From Lysobacter sp. (GTDB lineage Bacteria > Pseudomonadota > Gammaproteobacteria > Xanthomonadales > Xanthomonadaceae), in contig SSGH01000015.1 in NCBI GenBank assembly GCA_008015835.1, positions 62,001 through 126,000 on the forward strand: a stretch of 64,000 nucleotides of DNA, in the 5' to 3' direction. The notes beneath the pieces are model-generated. The model was not told the DNA's origin, searched no databases, and saw nothing but the letters and a program-made list of their open reading frames with translations. Positions 1 through 8,857 of the stretch are shown in pieces. How positions within the stretch are numbered: position 1 is the first letter of the stretch; every line of letters starts with the position of its first letter. Made by a program: the position numbers and the translations under genes.

Positions 1-1078
1 CTTCCTTGCCCGGGACGACGGCGAGCAGCGGCTGCGCGGGCGTCACCACGCCACCGACGGTATGCACCGCGAGTTGCTGCACGGTGCCGTCCACGGGCGC
101 GCGCAGACGCATCAGTCGGTCGCGTTGGCCCGCTTTCGCGACGTCAGGGGCGAGTTGCGCCACCCGTTCGCGGGCGTTGCGCAGGCCGTCCAGCGTCTGC
201 TGGCGCATATCGGCGATCAGCACGCGCAATTGTTCCTCCGCGCCGTGCGCGGCCGAACGCAATTCGCCGATGCGACTGCGTTGCTGCGTCAGCGCTTGCT
301 CGGCGGTAATGCGCTCTTGCTCGCGTAACAGATAGTCGTGACGACCGACGTACTTGCCTTCGACCAATTTGGCGAAGTCCTCGGCGCGCGATCGCGCGAT
401 TTTGGCGTTCGCCTCCAGCGGACCGATCGCGGCCTGCACGGTCGCCAATTCCGCTCGGCGTTGCTCGATCGCGCTGGCGAGGCTGCTGCGTTTCGCGCGA
501 AAGGCTTCGAACTCGCTCTCGGCTAGGCGCTGCTCCGCCTCGAACCGATGCGCCGGCAGCGTCGGTTCAGCACGCAGTCGCGGCGGCACGTCGCGGTCGA
601 TCGCGACGGCCATGGCGTCCAATCGCAGCTCCGCGAGTTTGGCGTCGATCAAGGCGTCGCCGGCTTTGGCGTAATCGGCGCCGGTGCCGGTCGCGTCCAA
701 CTCGATCAACACGTCGCCGCGCTTCACCGCTTGGCCGTCGCGCACCAAGATGCGCTTCACGACCGCGGTTTCGGCGGGCTGAACGATCTTGGTGCGCGAG
801 CCGACCACCGTTTTTCCCGGCGCGACCGCGACGATATCGAGCTTGCCCAGACAGGCCCAGAGCAGGGCGACGCAGAACAGCGCGATGATGATGCGTGCGA
901 ACCAGCGCGCGGTCGGTGAGACCGGCGCGTCGATCAGTTCCAAATGCGCGGGCAGGAACGCCAGTTCGTCGGCGTTGCGCTTCGGCGGATCGAGGGCGTC
1001 GCGCACCGACCACGCGGATCGGAACACCGCGACGTAACGGCGCGCGAAGTCGCCGATGCCTTGAAGAATATGGATCAT
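1..1078 (-). CDS. HlyD-family type I secretion adaptor (3' end outside window)
   Basis: Periplasmic adaptor (membrane fusion protein) that would link the ABC transporter encoded just upstream to an outer-membrane TolC-type channel. The frame starts at ATG 1078 and runs off the left edge, so about 359 residues are visible. A cytoplasmic N-terminus of about 60 residues is followed by one membrane segment ([16 protein letters not shown]), then a lipoyl-type half motif ([19 protein letters not shown]), a long Gln/Glu/Arg-rich alpha-helical hairpin, and the returning lipoyl half ([20 protein letters not shown]). The start ATG overlaps the TGA of the transporter gene, which implies translational coupling. 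The beta-barrel C-terminus is not visible. Confidence 0.9.
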   Translation of the reverse strand, partial: MIHILQGIGDFARRYVAVFRSAWSVRDALDPPKRNADELAFLPAHLELIDAPVSPTARWFARIIIALFCVALLWACLGKLDIVAVAPGKTVVGSRTKIVQPAETAVVKRILVRDGQAVKRGDVLIELDATGTGADYAKAGDALIDAKLAELRLDAMAVAIDRDVPPRLRAEPTLPAHRFEAEQRLAESEFEAFRAKRSSLASAIEQRRAELATVQAAIGPLEANAKIARSRAEDFAKLVEGKYVGRHDYLLREQERITAEQALTQQRSRIGELRSAAHGAEEQLRVLIADMRQQTLDGLRNARERVAQLAPDVAKAGQRDRLMRLRAPVDGTVQQLAVHTVGGVVTPAQPLLAVVPGKE

Positions 1079-3258
1079 GCGGCGCCTCCGCCTTGCTGCA
1101 GCCGGTTGAGATGCGTGAACAGGCCGTCTTGCATTCGCAGCAATTCCGCATGCGTCCCGCATTCGGCGATGCGTCCCTTCTCGACTACGACGATGCGATT
1201 CGCCATGCGCACGGTCGACAACCGGTGCGCGATGATCAGCACCGTGCGGCCTTTGCAGATCGCGCGCATGTTCGCCATCACCGCATGCTCGGACTCGTAG
1301 TCGAGCGCGCTGGTGGCCTCGTCGAAGATCAGAATTCGCGGGTCGCCGACCAACGCGCGCGCGATCGCGATGCGTTGGCGCTGACCGCCGGACAGACCGG
1401 TGCCGTGTTCGCCGACTTTCGTGTCGTAGCCTTCGGGCAGCTCGGCGATGAACTCGTGCGCGCCTGCGAGCTTCGCGGCGTGGATCACGCGTTCCAGCTG
1501 CATTCCCGGGTCGGTGAGCGCGATGTTGTCGCGAATGCTGCGGTTGAAGAGGAAGTTTTCCTGCAGCACCACGCCGATCTGCCGACGCAGCCATGCCGGA
1601 TCGGCGAGGGCGAGGTCGTGGCCGTCGATCAATACGCGGCCGCGTTCCGGCGTGTACAGGCGCTGCACGAGCTTCGTCAGCGTGCTTTTGCCGGACCCGG
1701 AGCGGCCGACGATGCCGATGATTTCGCCCGGTTGGATGTCGATGTCGATGCCCGCCAACACTTCGGGGGCGTCTTGGCGATAGCGGAAGGCGACGTTCTC
1801 GAACGTCACCCGACCTTGGATCGGCGGTAGCGCCATGCGACTGCCGGGCAGTTCGGTGCGCGTATTGAGGATGTCGCCCAAGCGCTCGACCGAGATCCCG
1901 ACTTGCTGGAAGTCCTGCCACAGTTGCGCGAGTCGGATGATCGGTGCGGCGACCTGCCCGGACAGCATGTTGAACGCGATCAACTGGCCGAGCGAGAGTT
2001 CGCCTTCGATCACCAGCTTCGCGCCGAAGTACATGATCGCGACCGCGACCAGCTTCTGCACCAACTGCACGCTCTGTTGGCCCAGCATCGCCAGACGCGC
2101 GACGCGAAAACCGGCGGCGACGTAACCGGCGAGCTGTCCGTCCCAGGTGCGCGTGGCGCGCGGCTCCACCGCCATCGCTTTGACGGTGCCGATGCCGCCG
2201 ACCGTTTCCACCAGGAATGCCTGATTATCGGCGCCGCGCGCGAATTTTTCGTCCAGCCGCTTGCGCAGGCCCGGCGTGATCGCCGCGGAAATCAGCGCGT
2301 AGATCGGCAGCGACAACAGCACGATGACGGTCAGCCAGACGCTGTAGTAGAACATCACCGCGAGAAAGACCACCGTGAACAGCAGGTCGAGCACCGAGGT
2401 CAGCGCTTGCCCGGTGATGAAATTACGGATGTTCTCCAACTCGCGCACGCGCGCGATGGTGTCGCCGACGCGGCGCGACTCGAAGTACGACAGCGGTAGC
2501 GACAAGATATGCCGGAACAGTCGCGCGCCGAGCTCGACGTCGATCTTGCTCGTGGTGTGCGAAAAGACGTAGGTGCGCAGCGCGCCGAGCACGACGTCGA
2601 ACACCGCGATCGAGACCAAGCCGATCGCGATCACGTGCAGCGTGGTCATGCCGTTGTGGACCAAGACCTTGTCCATCACCACCTGATAGAACAGCGGCGT
2701 GACCAGGGCGAACATCTGCAGGAAGAACGAAGCGGCAAAGACCTCCGCCAGCAACTTGCGATATTTCACCGCCGCGGGCACGAACCAACTGAAATCGAAT
2801 TTGGACAGTTCGCTGAGCACCGATGCGCGCGATGCGGTCAACAGCAGTCGTCCCGCGTAACGTTCGCGCAGTTCGTCGGCCGAAATCGTGCGCGCGCGGC
2901 CTTCGGCCAGATCGTGGATCAGCGCCTTGTCGTCGTCGACGCGCGCGACGATGAACGGGCGTTCGTCGTCGGTCAGCGCCATCGCGGGCAGCGCAGCTTT
3001 GCCGATGCGCTCGAAGGGCTGTCTCGACACCTTCGCTTTCAGCCCAAGATGCTTCGCCGCGAGCAACAGCGTGGTTTCGTCGAACGCTTCGCCGTTGCGG
3101 CCGAATTGATGCGCCAATTGGTTCGCGTCCGCGGCGATACCGTGGAATTGCGCCAGCATGGTCAATCCCGTCAGCGCGCGGTCGAGCACCGGCGTCGGAT
3201 GTTCTTGCGGCGCGTGCGGAACGGCGGTCAAGTGAGGAGCGATGTGCGTATGCGTCAT
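1075..3258 (-). CDS. Type I secretion ABC transporter, HlyB-like with degenerate C39 domain
   Basis: 727-residue inner-membrane permease/ATPase that would export a protein or peptide in one step together with the downstream HlyD adaptor. Residues about 20-140 form a C39-peptidase-like domain that lacks the catalytic Cys (no Cys occurs before about residue 668), as in HlyB-type transporters that bind but do not cleave their substrate. A six-helix transmembrane domain spans about 160-450. The nucleotide-binding domain has Walker [10 protein letters not shown] (518-526), signature LSGGQ (about 622), Walker B ILIFDE and H-loop His about 678. No RTX protein or double-Gly peptide gene is visible upstream, so the substrate is unknown. 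No clear Shine-Dalgarno precedes ATG 3258. Confidence 0.9.
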   Translation of the reverse strand: MTHTHIAPHLTAVPHAPQEHPTPVLDRALTGLTMLAQFHGIAADANQLAHQFGRNGEAFDETTLLLAAKHLGLKAKVSRQPFERIGKAALPAMALTDDERPFIVARVDDDKALIHDLAEGRARTISADELRERYAGRLLLTASRASVLSELSKFDFSWFVPAAVKYRKLLAEVFAASFFLQMFALVTPLFYQVVMDKVLVHNGMTTLHVIAIGLVSIAVFDVVLGALRTYVFSHTTSKIDVELGARLFRHILSLPLSYFESRRVGDTIARVRELENIRNFITGQALTSVLDLLFTVVFLAVMFYYSVWLTVIVLLSLPIYALISAAITPGLRKRLDEKFARGADNQAFLVETVGGIGTVKAMAVEPRATRTWDGQLAGYVAAGFRVARLAMLGQQSVQLVQKLVAVAIMYFGAKLVIEGELSLGQLIAFNMLSGQVAAPIIRLAQLWQDFQQVGISVERLGDILNTRTELPGSRMALPPIQGRVTFENVAFRYRQDAPEVLAGIDIDIQPGEIIGIVGRSGSGKSTLTKLVQRLYTPERGRVLIDGHDLALADPAWLRRQIGVVLQENFLFNRSIRDNIALTDPGMQLERVIHAAKLAGAHEFIAELPEGYDTKVGEHGTGLSGGQRQRIAIARALVGDPRILIFDEATSALDYESEHAVMANMRAICKGRTVLIIAHRLSTVRMANRIVVVEKGRIAECGTHAELLRMQDGLFTHLNRLQQGGGAA

Positions 3259-4156
3259 AAAGGAAGGCGATCGAGAGCGATTCGGCGATGCGGAGGCGCA
3301 GCCGCCCGTCGACGCCGCGCGAGCGAGGCGTTCGGGTGCGCGAATCGATGCGCGAGCGATACGTCGCTTGCGTTCGCATAGCGACGAACGACATGGCGAC
3401 GAAACGAGCGCACGAACCCATCGCCGCGCGAAGATCGGCGGAAATCGAAGGTAAACGGGCGTCTCGAATCGCGCCGACGGCGCCGCCGTTGCGCGAAGGC
3501 TCAGCGAGCGTTATCGCTCGGCTGCGTTCATGAGCAGGCTATGGACGTCGTCGATAGAGTCGCGATCGGCATCGTGAAGCGATCGGCATGCTCGGGCGGA
3601 GATACGGCATGGGGGATTCCTGAAAGTATTGCGATGATTGCGGCCGCATCGTCGTCTTAACGCGACGATGCGAATCGACGCGATGCGTAGCATGTCGACG
3701 CGCTGTGAATTGTCTGTGAAAAAAATCTCACGGTTTGAGAGCGCGCGCGCGCGATGCCTGCGCGTCGCTGCGAACATGCGATACGGGCGACTCGCGCAAG
3801 CTTAGGATTGCAGCGGCGAATCGGCGAAATACGATCGTCGACGCCGTGAATTCGCCGCATTTCGGAACGATGAACCGATGCGAAACGTTGCGATGCGCGA
3901 TGATGCAATGCGCGTTGATGCGATGCGAGATGCGACGACCGTTAGCGCAGCGAACGCGTCATCGTTTCGCGCGCCGACGAAACGAACGCGCAGCGGCGAT
4001 TCGCATCGCGCATGCGGCGTGAGCGCCATACCTGCCGGCGCGCATCTGGCGCGCGTCCAGGATACGCGCGCAGTCTTTTCGAACGCAGTCGGTTCGGGCA
4101 GGCGGATGCGCCCAGGAGCGAGGGGCGAGACGAGGGGCGGAAAGCCGCGAGCGGGC
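3259..4156. other. Long non-coding gap with degenerate GATGCG repeats
   Basis: About 0.9 kb with no convincing gene. Open frames here are Arg-rich and lack family signatures. It contains a run of degenerate GATGCG/CGATGC hexamers (clearest at 3870-3945), a short alternating GC tract near 3740-3755, and the only AT-rich patch nearby (about 3710-3735), which could hold a promoter for the minus-strand secretion operon. A 23-codon minus-strand frame (3539-3610) has a well-spaced AGGA before its ATG. Confidence 0.6.
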
Positions 4157-4184
4157 AACAAAAAACCCGCATCGCTGCGGGTTT
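4157..4184 (-). terminator. Rho-independent terminator of tRNA-Phe
   Basis: On the minus strand a 9-bp perfect stem AAACCCGCA / TGCGGGTTT with a 4-base loop is followed directly by a T tract, 12 bases beyond the tRNA 3' end. Confidence 0.85.
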
Positions 4185-4195
4185 CGTATCGAAAG

Positions 4196-4271
4196 TGGTG
4201 GCCGGGGAGGGAATCGAACCCCCGACACGGGGATTTTCAATCCCCTGCTCTACCAACTGAGCTACCCGGCC
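4196..4271 (-). tRNA. tRNA-Phe (anticodon GAA)
   Basis: 76 nt including an encoded CCA. The acceptor stem is GGCCGGG / CCCGGCC. The D arm contains AGTTGGTA. The anticodon stem GGGGA/TCCCC encloses the loop TTGAAAA, giving anticodon GAA. The T arm has the TTCGATT loop with one G-T pair in the stem. It is flanked by its own promoter and a rho-independent terminator, so it is probably monocistronic. Confidence 0.97.
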
Positions 4272-4286
4272 ACGTTCGAGCCGGCA

Positions 4287-4315
4287 ATCATACGGATCGA
4301 CAGGCGGTAGGGCAA
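4287..4315 (-). promoter_or_regulatory. Sigma70 promoter of tRNA-Phe
   Basis: Minus strand: -35 TTGCCC (4315-4310), 17-bp spacer, -10 TATGAT (4292-4287). Predicted transcription would start about 8-10 nt before the tRNA 5' end. Confidence 0.75.
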
Positions 4316-4496
4316 GACGCCCGCCCTCGTCGGGCTGTGGGGCAGGGGGGCGGGCGCGTTCGGGCGGCGATTCGGCGCAACCGGCCTCGACGCACTGGCG
4401 CCTGAACTCGGGGGCGGCGCAGGCTTGCCTTCGCGGCTCCGCGGCGCATGATGACGCCATCGCGGCCGGTCGCGGCCCAACATCGCCGAGGTGGGT

Positions 4497-4961
4497 ATGA
4501 AGCGGTATATCTCGACTCTATTCGTCATGTCGCTCGCGGGATTCTTCTCCGCCAGTTGCGCCAGCGCACCCGCCATGCGCGATGCCGAACGGCTCGCGCT
4601 TTATCGCAATCATGCCGGCCAGCCGGTCAACAGCTTTCAGTACTACGGGCGTTTCAGCAATTGGACGCCGCTGGGCGACAGCGCCATCGCGCTGTGGGTC
4701 GGCCCCAGCCGGGTCTGGCTGCTCGATCTGTACGGCCCCTGCAACGATCTGGACTTCGCCAACGCGATCAGCCTGACCAGCAACAGCGGCCGCGTCAGCG
4801 CGCGTTTCGACAGCGTCCGCGTCCATAACCGCAGCGCGATTTCCATTCCGTGCCGGATCAAAGAAATCCGTCCGGTGAACGCCAAAGCTCTGCGCGCGGA
4901 GGAGAAAGCGCTGCGCCAGCGAGGGGAATCGGGCGAGACGCCTCAGGCCTCGGGCACGTAG
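4497..4961 (+). CDS. DUF6491-type exported protein
   Basis: 154 residues. Start set at ATG 4497, with a GAGG ribosome site 4-5 bases upstream, rather than at the in-frame GTG 4491. An N-terminal hydrophobic signal (residues 4-20) ends at Cys21 in FSASCAS. The lipobox is imperfect (Ser at -3), so it may be a lipoprotein or an ordinary secreted protein. The rest contains [20 protein letters not shown] and two further Cys (in YGPCNDL and IPCRIKEI) that could form a disulfide. This matches small DUF6491 proteins common in Xanthomonadales, whose role is unknown. Its 3' end overlaps convergent yggX by 19 bp. Confidence 0.7.
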   Translation: MKRYISTLFVMSLAGFFSASCASAPAMRDAERLALYRNHAGQPVNSFQYYGRFSNWTPLGDSAIALWVGPSRVWLLDLYGPCNDLDFANAISLTSNSGRVSARFDSVRVHNRSAISIPCRIKEIRPVNAKALRAEEKALRQRGESGETPQASGT

Positions 4962-5212
4962 CCCGCCGGCGCGTCCGCGCCTCCGCCGAACAGGAATTTC
5001 TCCATTTCGCCCTGCAAAAACGCGCGATGATCGGGATTCATCGGCGACAGCCTGTTTTCGTTGATCAGCATGGTCTGGTGCGCCAGCCATTTCGCCCAGG
5101 CGGGCTTGCCGATCTCCGCGAACACGCGCTTGCCTAATTCGCCTGGCCACGGGGCGAAGTCCAGGCCCTCGGCCTCTCGGTTTTCGTAGCGGCAGAACAC
5201 GGTGCGGGCCAT
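4943..5212 (-). CDS. yggX: Oxidative damage protection / Fe(II) trafficking protein YggX
   Basis: 89 residues, full length for the family. The family protects Fe-S clusters and limits iron-driven oxidative damage in the cytoplasm. Diagnostic features are the N-terminal [17 protein letters not shown] with conserved Cys7, then [20 protein letters not shown], and a central [17 protein letters not shown] stretch. It overlaps the 3' end of the convergent DUF6491 gene by 19 bp. The region upstream of its ATG is AT-rich (ACAAAAAATACTTT) without an obvious Shine-Dalgarno. Confidence 0.95.
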   Translation of the reverse strand: MARTVFCRYENREAEGLDFAPWPGELGKRVFAEIGKPAWAKWLAHQTMLINENRLSPMNPDHRAFLQGEMEKFLFGGGADAPAGYVPEA

Positions 5213-5240
5213 AAAGTATTTTTTGTGGGCAGGGGATGAA

Positions 5241-5268
5241 GATCACCAATCGGAGATCACCAATCGGA
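5241..5268. repeat. 14-bp tandem direct repeat (x2)
   Basis: Two perfect adjacent copies of GATCACCAATCGGA followed by a partial third (GATC), between divergent yggX and the Sel1-like gene. It may be a local duplication or a regulator site. No function can be assigned. Confidence 0.7.
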
Positions 5269-5391
5269 GATCGGCGATATCGATCGAGCGCTTGCGACGT
5301 TCTCCGCATCGCGCGCATCCTTGAAGTCTAAACCATCGCGTCCGCGGTTCGCGGGCGCATTCGCAGGAGGCGATCGCGAGGGGAGACGACG

Positions 5392-6297
5392 ATGCGACGC
5401 ATATGGGGGCTGGTGTTGTTCGCGGCGGCGTTCGCGAGTGCGGACGCATCGGCGCAGACGACATCGCGGATTTCGCCTTCGGCGCCCTCGCAGGCCGCGC
5501 CGTCGATGCCGGAATCGACGACGGCTTCCGAATCGATCGACCCGCTTCCGATGCCCGCGCCCGTCGAGGCGCCGAGCGCCGACGCCGACCCTGCGCCATC
5601 GGCCGGCGCGCCCGCATCGACCGACACGACAGCATCGGTTCCCCCGGAACTCGCGGTGGCATCGGCCACCGACGCCGCCACCGCGGCCGATTTCGATTTT
5701 CTCAGTTGGTATTCCGACGGTTATTACAACGAGTACTACCGCTTCAAAGCCGCGCGCGAGGCCAGCAAGGGCGATTGGGCGCATGCGGCGCGGTTGTTCG
5801 AAATCGCCGCGCGCTACGGCGATAAGTATTCGCAGCACCGATTGAGTTTGATTCGCTGGCACGGTGTGGGCGCGCCGAAGGATCGCATCGAGGGGTATAT
5901 CTGGGCGGATTTAGCGGCCGAACGCGGCTATCCGCCGCTGCTGGCGATCCGCGAAAAGATGTGGGAAGCGTTGACGCTGGAGGAGCGCGCCGCGGTGCCC
6001 GTACGCGGCAAACCGCGTTACGCCAAATACGGAGACGCGGCGGCGATGCCGCTGTTTCGCGGCATGCTGGCGCGGCAGCGCGCGCGGCATTTTTTATTGA
6101 TCCGCAGCACCGTGCCGAGCAAATTGCCGCGCTTCTATCCCGACAGCTACATGGCCCAAGAAGCGCGATCGTGGAAAAAGATTCGCGTCGATATCGGCGA
6201 TATTCAGCGCGATGACGCCACGGCATCGTCGCCTGCACCGGAGAAGGGCGCGGCGCCGGACCCGCCGCCCGCCGCCGAGAAAGCGACGCCTCGATGA
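5392..6297 (+). CDS. Exported Sel1-like repeat protein
   Basis: 301 residues, ATG preceded by GGGGAGA. A signal peptide (residues 1-22, cut near ASAQ) precedes an Ala/Ser/Pro-rich linker to about residue 100. The globular part begins at FDFLSWYSDGYYNEYYRF. Residues about 120-180 carry one to two Sel1/TPR-like helical repeats (GDWAHAARLFEIAARYGD... and IEGYIWADLAAERGYP), of the kind used for protein binding in the periplasm. The C-terminal tail is Pro/Ala-rich. It stands alone on the plus strand, convergent with mutY. Partner and function are unknown. Confidence 0.65.
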   Translation: MRRIWGLVLFAAAFASADASAQTTSRISPSAPSQAAPSMPESTTASESIDPLPMPAPVEAPSADADPAPSAGAPASTDTTASVPPELAVASATDAATAADFDFLSWYSDGYYNEYYRFKAAREASKGDWAHAARLFEIAARYGDKYSQHRLSLIRWHGVGAPKDRIEGYIWADLAAERGYPPLLAIREKMWEALTLEERAAVPVRGKPRYAKYGDAAAMPLFRGMLARQRARHFLLIRSTVPSKLPRFYPDSYMAQEARSWKKIRVDIGDIQRDDATASSPAPEKGAAPDPPPAAEKATPR

Positions 6298-6359
6298 CGC
6301 ATATTTCCGAGTCGCGCCGACGTGCGATCGAAACGAAGATCGCGTGCGCAGGCTTCAGC

Positions 6360-7514
6360 TCATGGCAGCACGCGTTCCAGCAGCGTACGCACGGGCGCGG
6401 GAATCCCCAGCGACGGCAAGTCGCCGCGCGCGACCCAGCGCAGCGCTTCGTCGTCGCGCACGCCGTCGCGCAGCGAGACCGCACGCCACGACAGCGGGCG
6501 CATAGTGAGCCGGTAATGGCTGAATCCGTGGGCGATATCGTCCAAGGCGAGCCCGTCGTCGAAGCGCATGCCCTCGAAGCGCATGCCGTCGATCCGCGTA
6601 GCATCGATGCGAGCGGCGTCGATATGAGCGTCGTACCAAGCGCGCGCGTCGTCGTGATCGTCGGCGTCCGGCAGCGACCACAACGACGCCCAGATGCCGC
6701 TCGGCGGGCGTCGCCGCAGCAGCGCGCGACCCTGCGCATCCTGCAGCAGCAGGACGTAGGCCGTGCGTTCGGGCAAGGGTTTGCCCGGCTTGGGCGTCGG
6801 CAACTCGTCGATGCGGCCTTCGCGGCGCGCCACGCAGAGGTTCTGCAGCGGGCACAACACGCAGGCGGGATCGTGGCGAGTGCATAGCGTCGCCCCGAAA
6901 TCCATCTGCGCCTGCGTGTAATCGGCCATGCGATGCGCGCTGCGCGCGTCGTGCGGCTTCGCTGCGAGCGACGTCGCCTCGGGAAGCAAAGATTCCGCGA
7001 TCGTCCACAGCTTCTTTTCGATCGCGGGCGCGCCGGGCCAGCCGTCGACGCCGAAGACGCGGCACAGCACGCGTTTGACGTTGCCGTCGAGGATCGGATG
7101 CGCATCGCCCCACGCCTGCGAGAGGATCGCGCCCGCTGTGCTGCGGCCGATGCCGGGCAAGGCCATCAGCGCGTCGAGATCGCGCGGCAATTCGCCGCCG
7201 TGCGCTTCGACGCAGCGTTTCGCGGCCGCATGCAGATTGCGCGCGCGGGCGTAATAGCCGAGCCCCGACCACAGCGCCAGCACATCGTCGGCCGGGGCTT
7301 CGGCCAAGGCGCGCAGATCGGGCAGGGCGGCGACGAAGCGCTCGAAATACGGCACGACCACGCGCACCTGCGTCTGCTGCAGCATGATTTCCGAGAGCCA
7401 CACGCGATACGGCGTGCGCGGATGCTGCCAAGGCAGATCGTGACGGCCGTCGGTGTCGAACCAGGCCAGCAGTTTGGCGGCGTAATCGGAACGATCCGAG
7501 GCGGCGAGGCTCAT
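6360..7514 (-). CDS. mutY: A/G-specific adenine DNA glycosylase MutY
   Basis: 384 residues. Removes adenine mispaired with 8-oxoguanine. Catalytic Glu42 lies in SEIMLQQTQV. The helix-hairpin-helix LPGIGRSTAGAIL (119-131) is followed by catalytic Asp143 in ILDGN. The 4Fe-4S ligands are Cys211, 218, 221 and 227 (C-x6-C-x2-C-x5-C). A C-terminal NUDIX-like 8-oxoG recognition domain starts near 245. Odd: residues about 298-320 are a short repeat (ARIDATRIDGMRFEGMRFDD) inserted in that domain. The start ATG 7514 overlaps the TGA of the AsmA-like gene, so translation is coupled to the ftsY transcript. Confidence 0.95.
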   Translation of the reverse strand: MSLAASDRSDYAAKLLAWFDTDGRHDLPWQHPRTPYRVWLSEIMLQQTQVRVVVPYFERFVAALPDLRALAEAPADDVLALWSGLGYYARARNLHAAAKRCVEAHGGELPRDLDALMALPGIGRSTAGAILSQAWGDAHPILDGNVKRVLCRVFGVDGWPGAPAIEKKLWTIAESLLPEATSLAAKPHDARSAHRMADYTQAQMDFGATLCTRHDPACVLCPLQNLCVARREGRIDELPTPKPGKPLPERTAYVLLLQDAQGRALLRRRPPSGIWASLWSLPDADDHDDARAWYDAHIDAARIDATRIDGMRFEGMRFDDGLALDDIAHGFSHYRLTMRPLSWRAVSLRDGVRDDEALRWVARGDLPSLGIPAPVRTLLERVLP

Positions 7515-8857
7515 TTCATGGCCTCGTCGTCGATCTCGATCTCCACGCCTTCGAGCGCCGCGCCGGATATCTCCAGACGCGGCGCGCGCAAGCGCCCGTC
7601 GAGCGGCGGTATCGGCGAGCCCGTGCTGCTGGACACCCATGCCAACACATCGTCCAGACGGAAACGGCTTTCGAAGCGCATCGCGTCGCGCGCGAGATCG
7701 AGCGCGATCGTTTCCGATAGATCCGGAGCGCCGACGTAACCCAGGCGAAACGGTAGCGGCGAGCGCGATGCGCCGAGGAGCGCGGGCAGCGCCGGCCAAG
7801 CGTCGGGCCATGCGGGCATGCGACCGTCGAGCCGCAGCACCAAGCGGCGACCGATCGCGAACGCGCCGTTCGCGTCGAAATTCGGGATCGGTCCGTCGCT
7901 GCGCAGCGATGCGGTCACCGGCTCCAAAGCCCAGGTCGCGTTATCGAAATGCAGCGGGCCGAAAAGACCCAGCGTGAACGGCAGTGTCGTCTCGCCGGCT
8001 TCGTAGCGCGCGATCATGCCGAAACGCACGGGATCGATGCGCAGATCGTCTCGACCGATGCGCAGCGGCCCCGAGAACGTCGCCGTCGCCGGCAGTCGCC
8101 AGTCGTCGCCGCGCTCGATGGTCAGCGGCCCGACCACCGCCAGACCCGCGCCGTTCGCCGGCCGGGTCAGCGCGACCGCCAGATCGAACGGAATCGCGGT
8201 GGGCGCGTCGACGTAGCGGCCGCGAATCCGCGCTTCGACCGGCCGCTGCGCGTGCAGCGCCGGCAGATCGACGGCGACGTTCTCGATGCGCCAATCGTCG
8301 TTCTCGATGCGGCCGTCGCGCACGCGCAAGCCGTCGGTGAGCGTGGGGATTCGGGTGTCTTCGCTCGGCGGGCGCTTCGCGAGCCACGTTTGCAGCGCGA
8401 CCACGTCGAGCGTCGGCGCGTCCAGTTCCAGACGCTCGACGGTGAGTTCGTCGCCGCGACTGCGCAGCGTCGACCAGGGCAGGGCGATCAGCAGTCGGTC
8501 GGCGCGCAGAATCACGGCCTTCGAGTCGGGTTCGCGCACGACGATGTCGCGGACCACCAATTGCGGCGTGTCGCGCAGTCGCGCTTCGACTTCGGGAGCG
8601 GCGCTCACGACCAAGCCGAGCGCCTTGCCGCCGCGATCGAGCAGCACCGGTACCGAACGTTGCGGCTGCAGCAGCCACAGCGCGACGCCGGATAGAACGA
8701 CGGCGACGACGAGCGCGATCAGCGCCCGGCGCAGCCATCGACGCCATCGGGACCGACGACGCGGCGCGCGGCCCGACGCATTCGACGATGGCGGCTCGGA
8801 CCCGCTCCCCGCATCGACGGATGTCGCGTCCTCGCGACTCGTCGTGTCGACGCTCAC
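7511..8857 (-). CDS. AsmA-like membrane-anchored protein
   Basis: 448 residues. A Ser/Arg-rich cytoplasmic N-terminus, then one membrane helix at about 45-66 (ALIALVVAVVLSGVALWLL), then a long periplasmic part of beta-rich repeats (LTVERLELDAPTLDV, LRVRDGRIENDDWRIENVAV, PLRIGRDDLRIDPVRF). This resembles AsmA/YhdP-type proteins, whose members are linked to outer-membrane lipid homeostasis. The family call rests on architecture only. The GTG start 8857 overlaps the ftsY stop and its own TGA overlaps the mutY start, giving a three-gene coupled unit. Confidence 0.6.
   Translation of the reverse strand: MSVDTTSREDATSVDAGSGSEPPSSNASGRAPRRRSRWRRWLRRALIALVVAVVLSGVALWLLQPQRSVPVLLDRGGKALGLVVSAAPEVEARLRDTPQLVVRDIVVREPDSKAVILRADRLLIALPWSTLRSRGDELTVERLELDAPTLDVVALQTWLAKRPPSEDTRIPTLTDGLRVRDGRIENDDWRIENVAVDLPALHAQRPVEARIRGRYVDAPTAIPFDLAVALTRPANGAGLAVVGPLTIERGDDWRLPATATFSGPLRIGRDDLRIDPVRFGMIARYEAGETTLPFTLGLFGPLHFDNATWALEPVTASLRSDGPIPNFDANGAFAIGRRLVLRLDGRMPAWPDAWPALPALLGASRSPLPFRLGYVGAPDLSETIALDLARDAMRFESRFRLDDVLAWVSSSTGSPIPPLDGRLRAPRLEISGAALEGVEIEIDDEAMK

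Noticed and set aside
3511..3777. 88-codon minus-strand frame in the gap upstream of the type I transporter
   Set aside because: The last 20 residues look protein-like, but the rest is Arg-rich, no ribosome site or family match is visible.
4157..4271. tRNA-Phe considered as an integration site for a mobile element
   Set aside because: No integrase and no repeat of the tRNA 3' end found nearby by eye.
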